A stretch of 8,104 nt of DNA from Thermoleophilaceae bacterium (GCA_013812005.1 JACCUE010000017.1:1-8104), one strand, 5' to 3'; shown: positions 1 to 6,359, counted from the first letter of the stretch. Notes: generated by a model not told the origin, from the sequence alone. Numbers and translations are program-made.

Positions 1-390
1 CAAGGCGTCCATCACGCGGTCCTGGAGGGCGAGCATCTCGCCGGTGTCGCGCTCGTGGTCATACCCGCATAGGTGCAGCACCCCGTGGACCACGGCCTCG
101 GCGAGATCCTCGGTGCGCTCGGGGCAGATCACGACGTCGCCCAGCTCGCGCGGGCCGGCGGCGGGGCCCGCCTCGTCTACGGGAAACGACAGCACGTCGG
201 TCGGCCGGTCGCGGCCGCGGTGCTCGCGGTTGAGGCGCTCGATCTCCTCCTCGGAGACGAGCGCGATCGCCACGTGGCCCTCCTCAAGCCCGGCCGCAGC
301 CAGCGCCGCCTGCGCCCAGGACCGCAGCTCAGGGGGGGTTGCAAAGGGGGGCGGTGCCCCCCTTTGATCGCACTCGTCCGGCCCGATCAC
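1..390 (-). CDS. ybeY: YbeY endoribonuclease, 3' end cut by window edge
   Basis: YbeY is a zinc-dependent single-strand endoribonuclease used in 16S rRNA 3' maturation and ribosome quality control. Reading the minus strand shows the family signatures: RPTDVLSFPVD, ELGDVVICPE and the metal-binding HGVLHLCGYDH around positions 45-80, with all three histidines present. The C-terminus lies beyond base 1. The start is uncertain. GTG at 388-390 is the nearest standard start, but the conserved first beta strand (PIEIEVIGPDE) begins about six codons further upstream, where only CTG (406-408) or ATC (412-414) is available. The gene follows phoH directly on the same strand, a common phoH-ybeY arrangement, and is probably co-transcribed with it. 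A strong inverted repeat (342-366) lies in its N-terminal coding region. Identity is very secure; only the start is open. Confidence 0.93.
   Translation of the reverse strand, partial: MIGPDECDQRGAPPPFATPPELRSWAQAALAAAGLEEGHVAIALVSEEEIERLNREHRGRDRPTDVLSFPVDEAGPAAGPRELGDVVICPERTEDLAEAVVHGVLHLCGYDHERDTGEMLALQDRVMDAL
342..366. repeat. Perfect 11-bp inverted repeat in the ybeY 5' coding region
   Basis: Arms at 342-352 and 356-366 are exact reverse complements with a 3-base loop. The stem contains six consecutive G:C pairs from the G6/C6 runs. It encodes a non-conserved proline-rich linker of YbeY. Neither strand has a T-run after it, so it is not a standard intrinsic terminator. In mRNA it would form a very stable hairpin shortly after the ybeY start. 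Confidence 0.8.
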
Positions 391-424
391 CTCGATCTCG
401 ATCGGCAGGGCGATCCCGCCCCGA

Positions 425-1402
425 TCAGGCCTTGTTGCGCGCCGTGCGCAGCTCGGGCGCCTGCTGCTCGGCGTGGGCGTTGTACGCCTCCACGATCCGC
501 TGCACGAGCTTGTGGCGCACCACGTCCTCTCCGCCGAAGCGCACGAACTCGATGCCCTCCACGTCGGCCAGGATGTCGCCGATCACCATCAGCCCCGAGC
601 GCTGGTCCTTGGGCAGGTCCACCTGGGTCACGTCGCCGGTGACCACCATCTTCGAGTTGAAGCCCAGCCGGGTGAGCACCATCTTCATCTGCTCCGGCGT
701 GGTGTTCTGTGCCTCGTCGACGATGATGAACGCGTCGTTAAGGGTTCTACCCCGCATGAACGCGAGCGGCGCGACCTCGATCACGCCGCGCTCGAGGTGC
801 TGGTTGACCTTCTCGGGCTCGAGCATGTCGTAGAGGGCGTCGAACAGCGGGCGCAGGTAGGGATCCACCTTGGCCATCAGGTCCCCGGGCAAAAAGCCCA
901 GCCGCTCGCCGGCCTCGACGGCCGGGCGGGTGAGCACGATCCGGTTGACCTCGCGGCGCTGCAGGGCGGCCACCGCCATCGCTACCGCCAAGAAGGACTT
1001 GCCGGTGCCGGCGGGGCCGATCCCGACCGCGATCGTCTGGCGGCGCATCGCGTCCACGTAGCGCTTCTGGTTCACCGTCTTGGGGGCGACCTTCAGGCTG
1101 CGGTGGCGCCACACCACGTCCTCGAGGATCCGGCCCGGGCTCTCGTGGCGCTCGAGCGCCGAGCTGATGGCGTCGATCGTGCCCGGGGCCACGTCGTGGC
1201 CCCGGCCGATGAGATCTGACAGCTCGCGCACCACGGTCTCCCCCATCTCGATGTCCTCCTGCGAACCGTCGAGCGTGAGCACGTTGCCACGCAGATACAC
1301 CTCACAGTCGAGGTGATCCTCGAGCGTGCGGATGATCAGGTCGTTGGCGCCGGCCAGCTCGGCGGCCACCTCGTTGGAGAGCTCGAGCTGCTTGCGCGGC
1401 AC
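425..1402 (-). CDS. phoH: PhoH-family ATPase
   Basis: This 325-residue PhoH-like protein is a P-loop ATPase of the family found beside ybeY in many bacteria; its cellular role is still poorly defined and is thought to concern RNA metabolism. The Walker A motif GPAGTGKS is at residues 129-136 and the Walker B motif FIIVDEAQN at 225-233. VVTGDVTQVDLP follows as the sensor region, and LTRPAVEAGERLGFLPGD is the typical PhoH segment after Walker A. The roughly 100 residues before the ATPase core resemble the small KH-like N-terminal domain of PhoH proteins. The length is normal for the family. The start is GTG at 1400-1402, whose first base is the last base of the yqeY TAG stop (a TAGTG junction), so translation is probably coupled. 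The stop is followed at once by ybeY. Confidence 0.95.
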   Translation of the reverse strand: MPRKQLELSNEVAAELAGANDLIIRTLEDHLDCEVYLRGNVLTLDGSQEDIEMGETVVRELSDLIGRGHDVAPGTIDAISSALERHESPGRILEDVVWRHRSLKVAPKTVNQKRYVDAMRRQTIAVGIGPAGTGKSFLAVAMAVAALQRREVNRIVLTRPAVEAGERLGFLPGDLMAKVDPYLRPLFDALYDMLEPEKVNQHLERGVIEVAPLAFMRGRTLNDAFIIVDEAQNTTPEQMKMVLTRLGFNSKMVVTGDVTQVDLPKDQRSGLMVIGDILADVEGIEFVRFGGEDVVRHKLVQRIVEAYNAHAEQQAPELRTARNKA

Positions 1403-1875
1403 TAGGCGGTCAGCTTCTCCTGCACGACGGCGCTCACCCGGCGCCCGTCTGCGCGGCCCTTGACCTGCGGCATCACCGCGGCCATCACCTTGCCCATCTC
1501 CTTCGGCGACGACGCTCCCGACTGCGCCACGACGTCCCCCACGATGGCGTGCAACTCCGAGTCGGAGAGCTGCTGGGGCATGTAACCCTCGATCAGCTCG
1601 GCCTCGCGCTCCTCGGAGGCGGCCAGATCGGCTCGCTCGGCGTCGCGGTAGGCCTGCGCGGACTCCAGCCGGCGCTTGCGCTCCCGTTGCAGAACCTCCA
1701 CCTCGTCGGCGCCGCCGTCCTTCTCGGCCTTCTGCAGCTCGGACACGATCAGGCGCAGCGCGCCCGCACGCTCGCGCTCGCGCGCCTTGAGGGCGGTCAC
1801 GGCGTCGGCCTGGATGCGCTCGATGAGTGCTATGGGTGAGAGTGTAGGCGGCGTGCCACCCGTCAAAGTCGCCAC
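1402..1875 (-). CDS. yqeY: GatB/YqeY domain protein
   Basis: This is a stand-alone YqeY protein related to the C-terminal helical domain of the amidotransferase subunit GatB, thought to act around tRNA. Supporting motifs are LKARERERAGALRLI near the N-terminus, EGYMPQQLS in the middle, and MGKVMAAVM followed by KGRADGRRVSAVV at the end. The frame can be opened at GTG 1873-1875 or TTG 1864-1866. Family proteins usually begin with an M-x-LIE-x-I pattern, which here aligns with ATA at 1831-1833. A TACACT box sits exactly 7 bases before that ATA, so the true protein may be 143 residues from an AUA start. The gene heads the yqeY-phoH-ybeY transcription unit and is divergent from the HAD gene, with the 5' ends overlapping if standard starts are used. 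Confidence 0.9.
   Translation of the reverse strand: MATLTGGTPPTLSPIALIERIQADAVTALKARERERAGALRLIVSELQKAEKDGGADEVEVLQRERKRRLESAQAYRDAERADLAASEEREAELIEGYMPQQLSDSELHAIVGDVVAQSGASSPKEMGKVMAAVMPQVKGRADGRRVSAVVQEKLTA
1841..1846 (-). promoter_or_regulatory. Candidate -10 box for yqeY-phoH-ybeY
   Basis: TACACT on the minus strand ends 7 bases before the in-frame ATA at 1833. This TANNNT spacing is what leaderless actinobacterial genes show, and it matches other promoters in this window. TTGACG lies 14 bases upstream, too close for a normal -35 box. The assignment is inferred from pattern only. Confidence 0.45.
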
Positions 1876-2545
1876 CTTCGACTGCTACGGCACCCTCATC
1901 GACTGGGAGGGCGGAGCGGCCGCCTTCCTGTATGACCTGGCGCGGCGCAACGGCGACTTCGACCCCGGTCCGGGCCGGCAGCTGCGCGAGCGCTGGGAGC
2001 AGATCCAGTTCGAGGCGATCCAGGAGGAGTACCGCACCTACAGCGAGGTCCTCAGCGACTCCCTGCGTGCCTGGGTAGGCGAGCGCGGCTACCGCTGGAA
2101 CACCAGGGAAGGCGAGGCGCTCGAGTCAGCGATGCAGGCCTGGCAGCCCTTTGCGGACACCATCCCCGCGCTCACCCGCGCGAAGGAGGCCGGCCTGCGC
2201 CTCGTGATCATCTCCAACACCGACCGCCACATCATGGAGCAGACCCTGCGCCAGCTCTCGCCCCTCACCTTCGACGCGGTGGTCGTGGCCGAGGACGTGC
2301 GCTCCTACAAGCCCGACACCACCGCCTTCACCCGCGCGCTCGCGCACGCCGGTGCCAGACCCGAGGAGATCCTGCACGTGGCGTTCGGCTTCGAGTACGA
2401 CATCGCCCCCGCGCAGGAGGTGGGCATGCAGACGGCGTGGGTCAATCGCCACCGCGAGCGGCCCCCGGGCGGGCAGCGTCCCGACTACGAGTGGCGCGAC
2501 CTGTGGGACCTGGCGGAGTACGCGGAGCGCCAGGCCTCAGCCTGA
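1853..2545 (+). CDS. HAD-family hydrolase, haloacid dehalogenase type II-like
   Basis: This 230-residue HAD-superfamily hydrolase is predicted to be cytoplasmic. Motif I is FDCYGTLID near residues 8-16, with the nucleophilic aspartate and the C/Y replacing the second aspartate as in type II haloacid dehalogenases. Motif II is IISNTD, motif III is EDVRSYKPD with the catalytic lysine, and motif IV is FGFEYDIAPA followed by GMQTAWVNR. The helical cap lies between motifs I and II. The length fits the type II family. The natural substrate cannot be read from sequence; many such proteins are not dehalogenases. GTG 1853 places motif I at the usual distance from the N-terminus. ATG 1823 and ATG 1832 are in-frame alternatives that would add about ten residues and overlap yqeY more. 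The last 9 bases overlap the convergent PIN toxin gene. Confidence 0.88.
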   Translation: MPPVKVATFDCYGTLIDWEGGAAAFLYDLARRNGDFDPGPGRQLRERWEQIQFEAIQEEYRTYSEVLSDSLRAWVGERGYRWNTREGEALESAMQAWQPFADTIPALTRAKEAGLRLVIISNTDRHIMEQTLRQLSPLTFDAVVVAEDVRSYKPDTTAFTRALAHAGARPEEILHVAFGFEYDIAPAQEVGMQTAWVNRHRERPPGGQRPDYEWRDLWDLAEYAERQASA

Positions 2546-2938
2546 GCGCAACAGCTCGATGCGGCAGTGTGGACCCTGGGCGCGAGCGAGCCGGGCGTCT
2601 GCTGTGACCAGCCGGCAGTCGAGCGCCTCGGCAAGAGCCACATAGAGTGCGTCATAGGCGGTCACGTTCTCGCGCAGCTCCCACACCCGCCGCGCACTCG
2701 GCAGATGGGGGTAGCGCACCACTCGCAGCGCTTCGAGGTCGTCGAGGGCTTGGCCGGCGCGGCGCTCCGCCAGATCGCCCCCCAGAGCCCGGCGGCGCAG
2801 CACCGACATCACCTCTGCGTCCACGAGATACGGTGCGTGCAGAACGGACTCGCCGGAAAGGCGAGCGCGGGCGGCGTCGCCATCCTCGGTGTCATCCGCC
2901 ACGACGTTCGCCAGAACGGAGGCGTCGACGACGATCAC
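2537..2938 (-). CDS. vapC: TA1 toxin: VapC-type PIN-domain ribonuclease
   Basis: This is a 133-residue PIN-domain toxin; the family cleaves RNA (tRNA or rRNA in studied cases) with Mg2+ when not bound by antitoxin. The acidic centre looks complete: D5 in VVDASVLANVV, E42 in DAEVMSVLRR, D96 in TAYDALYVALAE and D114 in LVTADARLA. The YDALYVALAE form is typical of VapC proteins paired with FitA-like antitoxins. The start is GTG at 2936-2938, overlapping the antitoxin stop as GTGA, so toxin synthesis is probably coupled to antitoxin translation. Its 3' end runs into the convergent HAD gene, sharing 9 bases (2537-2545). Nothing suggests inactivation. Confidence 0.93.
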   Translation of the reverse strand: MIVVDASVLANVVADDTEDGDAARARLSGESVLHAPYLVDAEVMSVLRRRALGGDLAERRAGQALDDLEALRVVRYPHLPSARRVWELRENVTAYDALYVALAEALDCRLVTADARLARAQGPHCRIELLRSG

Positions 2939-3165
2939 CGCGCTTCACGCTCGGCCCGCAGCTGCTGCGCCGCCTCGGCGAGCCCCACCCGGCCGCCCGA
3001 GCGCGAGCCGGCTCGCTCGAGCACTTCCTCGAGGGTCGGACGCGCCACCAGCTCGTCGAGCTCACGTGCCAGGTATTCCTGGAGGGAGATCCCCGCCGCC
3101 CCGGCCCGGCGGCGCAGGGCCGCATGGGTCTCGTCCTTCACATTGCGAACCTGGATGATCTTCAC
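2935..3165 (-). CDS. vapB: TA1 antitoxin: FitA-like ribbon-helix-helix protein
   Basis: This 76-residue antitoxin has the FitA-like form: an N-terminal strand (KIIQVRNVKDETHAALRRR), then AAGISLQEYLARELDELV, then the characteristic RPTLEEVLERA linker and a charged C-terminal tail that would wrap the toxin. The N-terminal ribbon-helix-helix should dimerise and bind the operator of its own operon. GTG 3163-3165 is preferred because the conserved ribbon begins directly after it and a TAAAGT box lies 7 bases upstream. TTG at 3193-3195 would add ten unconserved residues. The gene precedes and overlaps its toxin by four bases. Confidence 0.9.
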   Translation of the reverse strand: MKIIQVRNVKDETHAALRRRAGAAGISLQEYLARELDELVARPTLEEVLERAGSRSGGRVGLAEAAQQLRAEREAR

Positions 3166-3172
3166 TGGCTGC

Positions 3173-3178
3173 ACTTTA
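3173..3178 (-). promoter_or_regulatory. Candidate -10 box for TA1
   Basis: TAAAGT on the minus strand ends 7 bases before the GTG start of the TA1 antitoxin. No ribosome-binding sequence precedes the GTG, so a leaderless transcript is likely. Palindromes at 3183-3205 lie just upstream. Confidence 0.5.
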
Positions 3179-3182
3179 CCAG

Positions 3183-3205
3183 GCACAAGGTGCAACTTGC
3201 ATGCA
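3183..3205. promoter_or_regulatory. Overlapping palindromes, candidate TA1 operator
   Basis: Three small palindromes overlap: GCAC-AAG-GTGC (3183-3193), TGCAA-C-TTGCA (3191-3201) and TGCATGCA (3198-3205). They lie immediately upstream of the TA1 -10 box in the shared TA1/TA2 intergenic region, where ribbon-helix-helix antitoxins usually bind. Function is inferred from position. Confidence 0.4.
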
Positions 3206-3254
3206 GTGGCGGCGCCCTACGCGAGGCCCCGCGCAACCACATCAGCAGACCCGT

Positions 3255-3271
3255 ACTAGACTAACCTAGTC
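3255..3271 (+). promoter_or_regulatory. TA2 promoter and candidate Phd operator
   Basis: TAGACT (3257-3262) is a TANNNT box 9 bases before the ATG at 3272. It is overlapped by GACTA-ACC-TAGTC (3259-3271), a perfect inverted repeat with a 3-base centre, and by the wider pair ACTAG/CTAGT (3255-3259 and 3266-3270). The repeat touches the start codon, so bound antitoxin would block initiation. This is pattern-based. Confidence 0.5.
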
Positions 3272-3517
3272 ATGCGTCGAGTCAACGTCCACGAGGCGAA
3301 GACCCACCTCTCCCGGCTGCTTGCCGACGTCGAGGGCGGCGAGGAGATCCAGATTGCGCGCGCCGGCAAACCCGTCGCGCGCCTGGTGCCCGACCGCTCG
3401 CTCGGTCCTCCGCGCAAACCGGGTTCCGCGAAAGGCAAGATCAAGATCTTGCCCGGCTTCGACGAGTGCGACGAGCAGATCGCCCGGGAGTTCGGCATGC
3501 TCGACGACGAGGAGTGA
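3272..3517 (+). CDS. TA2 antitoxin: Phd/YefM family
   Basis: This 81-residue Phd/YefM-family antitoxin opens with the family signature VNVHEAKTHLSRLLADV, followed by GEEIQIARAGKPVARLVP (residues about 26-43), which forms the DNA-binding N-terminal domain. The tail, with GKIKILPGFDE and an acidic end, is the usual toxin-binding segment of Phd proteins paired with PIN toxins. ATG 3272 fits the family start exactly. The stop overlaps the toxin GTG by four bases. It is divergent from TA1, with 106 bases between the two antitoxin starts. Autorepression through the repeat at 3259-3271 is likely. Confidence 0.93.
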   Translation: MRRVNVHEAKTHLSRLLADVEGGEEIQIARAGKPVARLVPDRSLGPPRKPGSAKGKIKILPGFDECDEQIAREFGMLDDEE

Positions 3518-3888
3518 GGCTCCTCCTCGATACCCACGTCTTCATCTGGTGGATAACCGACGAGCGGTTGACGGACGCGGCAGTGGCTGCGATCTCGGCT
3601 CCCTCGAATCAGATCACGGTGAGCGCGGCGAGCATCTGGGAGGCCGAGATCAAGGCGGCGACCGGGAAGCTGGAGTTGGCCGTGGACCTGGCCCAGGAGG
3701 CAAGAGACAACGCGTTCATCGAGTTACCCGTGCGATTCGAGCATGGCCGTGCCGCCGCCTGCCTGCCGATGCACCACCGAGATCCGTTCGACCGCATGCT
3801 GATCGCTCAAGCCCGCATAGAAGGGCTGGCCGTGGTGACCAGCGACCCAGCCTTCAACGCCTACGACGTGCCCCTCCTCCCCGACTGA
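3514..3888 (+). CDS. vapC: TA2 toxin: PIN-domain ribonuclease (COG3744-like)
   Basis: This 124-residue PIN toxin belongs to the group normally paired with Phd/YefM antitoxins. It starts LLLDTHVFIWW with catalytic D6, continues with SAASIWEAEIK (E43) and GKLEL, then HRDPFDRMLIAQA (D90 and D93) and VVTSDPAF (D111). The HRDPFDR motif separates this subgroup from the TA1, TA4 and TA5 toxins. GTG 3514-3516 overlaps the antitoxin TGA; an open frame reaches further upstream but only as antisense-like sequence inside the antitoxin gene. The acidic residues are all present, so it looks active. It is predicted to cut RNA on release from its antitoxin. Confidence 0.94.
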   Translation: MRLLLDTHVFIWWITDERLTDAAVAAISAPSNQITVSAASIWEAEIKAATGKLELAVDLAQEARDNAFIELPVRFEHGRAAACLPMHHRDPFDRMLIAQARIEGLAVVTSDPAFNAYDVPLLPD

Positions 3889-3917
3889 CGTCTTCAGGCC
3901 GCCCCGCGGCGCCTCCA

Positions 3918-3923
3918 TAGACT
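3918..3923 (+). promoter_or_regulatory. Candidate -10 box for the antiporter
   Basis: TAGACT lies 8 bases before the antiporter ATG at 3932 and is the same hexamer as in the TA2 promoter. No purine-rich ribosome-binding site is seen before the ATG, which suggests a leaderless transcript with its own promoter, although read-through from TA2 (stop at 3888) is also possible. Confidence 0.5.
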
Positions 3924-3931
3924 CGCCGCGC

Positions 3932-5740
3932 ATGGCCGACGGCACCCTCATCCTGGTAGCGGGCGCGCTTCTGGGGCTCGGGATCGCCGCCTCTCTGATC
4001 GCCGGGCGGCTGCGGGTGCCCGGCCTCGTGCTCTTCCTCGTGCTCGGGATGGCGATCGGCTCCGACGGCCTTGGGCTGATCGACTTCGGCGGCAACATGA
4101 GCGACGTCGAGCTGGCGCGCACGATCGGCATCGTGGCGCTCGCCCTGATCCTGTTCGAGGGCGGCCTGGCGGCCGGTTACGACGAGATCAGGCCTGTGCT
4201 CGGAGCGAGCGTGGCGCTGGCCACGCTCGGCACCTTCATCACCGCCGTGGTGGTCGGTCTGGCGGCCGCCTGGCTGCTCGATCTGAGCACGCTGGAGGGG
4301 CTGTTGCTGGGCTCGATCGTGTCGGCCACCGACGGCGCGGCGATCTTCTCGGTGCTGCGCGGGTCGAGCCTGCGGCGGCGCCTGGCGCGGGTGCTGGAGG
4401 GAGAGTCGGGGTTCAACGATGCGGTGGCGGTGGTGCTTGTGCTCGGCTTCATCGAGTACATCTCCCAGCCCGACTACGGCGCCGCCGACATGGCGCTGCT
4501 GCTGGTCGGAGAGCTCTCGATCGGGCTCGTGGTGGGCCTGGGCGTGGGCCGGTTGGCGTCGCTGGCCTTCCGCCGCGCGCGCTTCTCCTCCACCGGCCTC
4601 TACCCCGTCGCGTCGATCGCCACGGCCGCGATCGGCTTCGGCGCCGCGGACGCGCTGCACGGCTCGGGGTTCATCTCGGTCTACATCACCGGGCTCGCGC
4701 TGGGCTCGGCGGCCATCCCCGCCCGGCGCACAGTCGAGGACTTCCACGACGGCCTGTCGTGGGTCAGCCAGATCGCGGTCTTCCTGGCGCTCGGCCTGCT
4801 CGTCAACCCGGGCGAGCTCGGCGGCGTCGTGGGCGAGGGCCTGCTGCTCGCCGCGGTGCTGATGTTCCTGGCACGCCCGCTCGCCGCCGCGGTCTGCACC
4901 ATGCCGTTCGGGTTCAGCCTGCGGGAGGCGGGACTGCTCGGCTGGGCCGGCCTGCGCGGCGCGATTCCGATAGTGCTGGCCACGTTCGCGGTGATCGAGG
5001 GTGTGGAGAACGCCGACTCGTTCTTCAACATCGTCTTCTTCGTCGTGCTCACCTCGACCCTCATCCAGGGGGCCACCTTCGACCCGCTGGCGCGCGCGCT
5101 CGGCCTGACCACGGACGAGCCCGCGCTGTCGCGGCCGCTGCACGAGGTGGGCACCATCCAGCGGCTGGGCGCCGAGGTGCTCGAGTACCCGGTCGACGCC
5201 GCCGACGTGATCGTGTCGCGGACCGTCAATCAGCTCCAGCTGCCCCGTGACGCGTTGGTGAGCATCATCGTGCGTGGAGGCGAGGCGCTGCTGCCGCGTG
5301 GCTCGACCGAGATCGAGGCCGACGACCGCCTCCACATCCTGGTGCGCGAGCCTGCGCGCGCGGAGGTCGAGGGGCTGTTCGAGCGCTGGCACTCGGGACC
5401 GCTCGAGGAGCCCGAGGTCCCACTGCCGTCCTTCGCCGGGCGCTCGCCGATCTTCAGCGTCAAGCCCTGGCGTGCCGAGCACGGCGACCCGGCGGCGCCC
5501 GGCGAGATCGAGGGCGCGGCGGTGCTGCGCCGGCTGCGCACCCGTCGTGACGAGCCCGGAACGCTGGTGCTGCTCGCCGACGGCCGCTTCGCGGTCACCG
5601 GGGACGGCGTGGTCGCCACCGGTGGCCAGCGCCAGCTGTTTCGCTACTGCCGCGACCGGATCCAGAGGGCGAAGACCGGCCCGGCGCGGGCCTGGTGGCA
5701 GGAGGTGGCGGGGGTGGTGAGCCAGGCGGCGGTCAGGTGA
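3932..5740 (+). CDS. CPA1-family cation/proton antiporter with RCK_C-like domain
   Basis: This 602-residue membrane protein resembles NhaP2/CvrA potassium-proton antiporters. Roughly twelve hydrophobic segments fill residues 1-390. Family motifs are SATDGAAIFS (131-140, ion-binding aspartate), EGESGFNDAVAVV (156-168, the FND motif) and LRGAIPIVLA (341-350). Residues about 415-485 form an RCK_C/TrkA_C-like cytoplasmic domain (LPRDALVSIIVRGG, LPRGSTEIEADDRLHIL), which gates transport by ligand binding in relatives. Residues about 490-602 form a further cytoplasmic part that I cannot name with confidence; NhaP2 proteins carry a regulatory C-terminal domain there. The likely role is K+ or Na+ efflux in exchange for protons, supporting pH or ionic homeostasis. 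ATG 3932 starts directly before the first membrane segment. The gene sits between TA modules, and its last 8 bases overlap the convergent mazF-like gene. Confidence 0.92.
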   Translation: MADGTLILVAGALLGLGIAASLIAGRLRVPGLVLFLVLGMAIGSDGLGLIDFGGNMSDVELARTIGIVALALILFEGGLAAGYDEIRPVLGASVALATLGTFITAVVVGLAAAWLLDLSTLEGLLLGSIVSATDGAAIFSVLRGSSLRRRLARVLEGESGFNDAVAVVLVLGFIEYISQPDYGAADMALLLVGELSIGLVVGLGVGRLASLAFRRARFSSTGLYPVASIATAAIGFGAADALHGSGFISVYITGLALGSAAIPARRTVEDFHDGLSWVSQIAVFLALGLLVNPGELGGVVGEGLLLAAVLMFLARPLAAAVCTMPFGFSLREAGLLGWAGLRGAIPIVLATFAVIEGVENADSFFNIVFFVVLTSTLIQGATFDPLARALGLTTDEPALSRPLHEVGTIQRLGAEVLEYPVDAADVIVSRTVNQLQLPRDALVSIIVRGGEALLPRGSTEIEADDRLHILVREPARAEVEGLFERWHSGPLEEPEVPLPSFAGRSPIFSVKPWRAEHGDPAAPGEIEGAAVLRRLRTRRDEPGTLVLLADGRFAVTGDGVVATGGQRQLFRYCRDRIQRAKTGPARAWWQEVAGVVSQAAVR

Positions 5741-6128
5741 GGCGGGCGCGTTCTCGCGATGCAGCGTCACGGCGCGGACCTTCGATGCCGAGGATCATCG
5801 CCAGCGCGTGCTCGACCTGGCTGAGCGTCTCGGATCTCGCCTTGCCGATGCAGCGCAGCAGGCGCGTGCGAGTCACCGCTCTGACACCTCGACAGATGGC
5901 GGCGCTCTGCTGCTCTACCCCCTCTTCGGGCGAGACCGTGGGGCGAAGGGGGGATGGGGCCCGCGACCTGGACAGCGGCACGACGACAAACAGTTCGTCC
6001 TCGATGCCTGCCGAAATCTCATCAACCGAAACGACGATCGCGGGCCGGTTCTTGCCGGGCTCGCCCTTCCGCGCGGCCCCGAGCGAGACGAGCCATATCT
6101 CACCCCGACGCGGCTCAGTCGATTCCAT
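5733..6128 (-). CDS. mazF: TA3 toxin: MazF/PemK-family endoribonuclease
   Basis: This 131-residue protein has the MazF/PemK fold: PRRGEIWLVSLG at residues 7-18, KNRPAIVVSVDE next, then LFVVVPLS, and a helical C-terminus with LLRCIGKARSETLSQVEHAL. The R29-P30 pair of the NRPAIVVS segment and the GEIW loop are the usual catalytic and substrate-binding area. MazF toxins cut mRNA or other RNA at short specific sequences. ATG 6126-6128 places GEIW at the usual distance from the start, and the antitoxin gene overlaps it by 14 bases (6115-6128). A longer upstream frame runs through the antitoxin gene and is not supported. The stop overlaps the convergent antiporter end. Confidence 0.92.
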   Translation of the reverse strand: MESTEPRRGEIWLVSLGAARKGEPGKNRPAIVVSVDEISAGIEDELFVVVPLSRSRAPSPLRPTVSPEEGVEQQSAAICRGVRAVTRTRLLRCIGKARSETLSQVEHALAMILGIEGPRRDAASRERARLT

Positions 6129-6351
6129 CGCCGAGCGCCGTCTCCCACTCACGCTCCTCGGCCCCCGCGTCAGGGTCGCCGCCATCGGCTCGTGCAGCGC
6201 CGCGCTCGGCCCGGAACACGGCCTCCCGCTCGGCTTCCCGCGCGAGCTCGGCGAGCATCGCGGCAAGCGAGACTCCGCGTGCGCGCGCCTGCCCGGCGAG
6301 CAGATCGCGCGTTTCGCGGGTCACTCGGATGGTCGTGGTGCCATTCGCCAT
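6115..6351 (-). CDS. TA3 antitoxin: MazE-like ribbon-helix-helix protein
   Basis: This 78-residue antitoxin begins with a ribbon-helix-helix type N-terminus: TTTIRVTRETRDLLAGQARA, then GVSLAAMLAELAREAE. A variable acidic linker follows, and the protein ends EREWETALGDGID, a C-terminal tail typical of antitoxins paired with actinobacterial MazF toxins. It is therefore a MazE analogue by role and not an AbrB-fold MazE. ATG 6349-6351 is chosen because the ribbon starts directly after it and TACAGT lies 8 bases upstream. It is divergent from TA4, with 85 bases between the starts. Confidence 0.88.
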   Translation of the reverse strand: MANGTTTIRVTRETRDLLAGQARARGVSLAAMLAELAREAEREAVFRAERGAARADGGDPDAGAEEREWETALGDGID

Positions 6352-6359
6352 AGCGCCCC

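Noticed and set aside
342..366. Intrinsic terminator between phoH and ybeY
   Set aside because: The hairpin is inside the ybeY coding region and no T-run follows it on either strand.
73..1219. Plus-strand open frames opposite ybeY and phoH
   Set aside because: The minus strand carries strong YbeY and PhoH motifs; the plus-strand products have no family features.
3898..3910. Hairpin GCCGC-CCC-GCGGC after the TA2 toxin as a terminator
   Set aside because: The stem is only five pairs, has no T-run and is expected by chance at this GC content.
3854..5770. Long open frame (638 codons) antisense to the antiporter
   Set aside because: Its translation is low-complexity, rich in R, A, E, Q and H with no recognisable domain, and the other strand encodes a clear membrane protein. 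It is a third-position GC artefact.
6129..6266. Upstream extension of the MazF gene to 6266
   Set aside because: The added residues are arginine/proline-rich and out of frame with the antitoxin gene occupying this DNA; the PemK fold starts at 6128.
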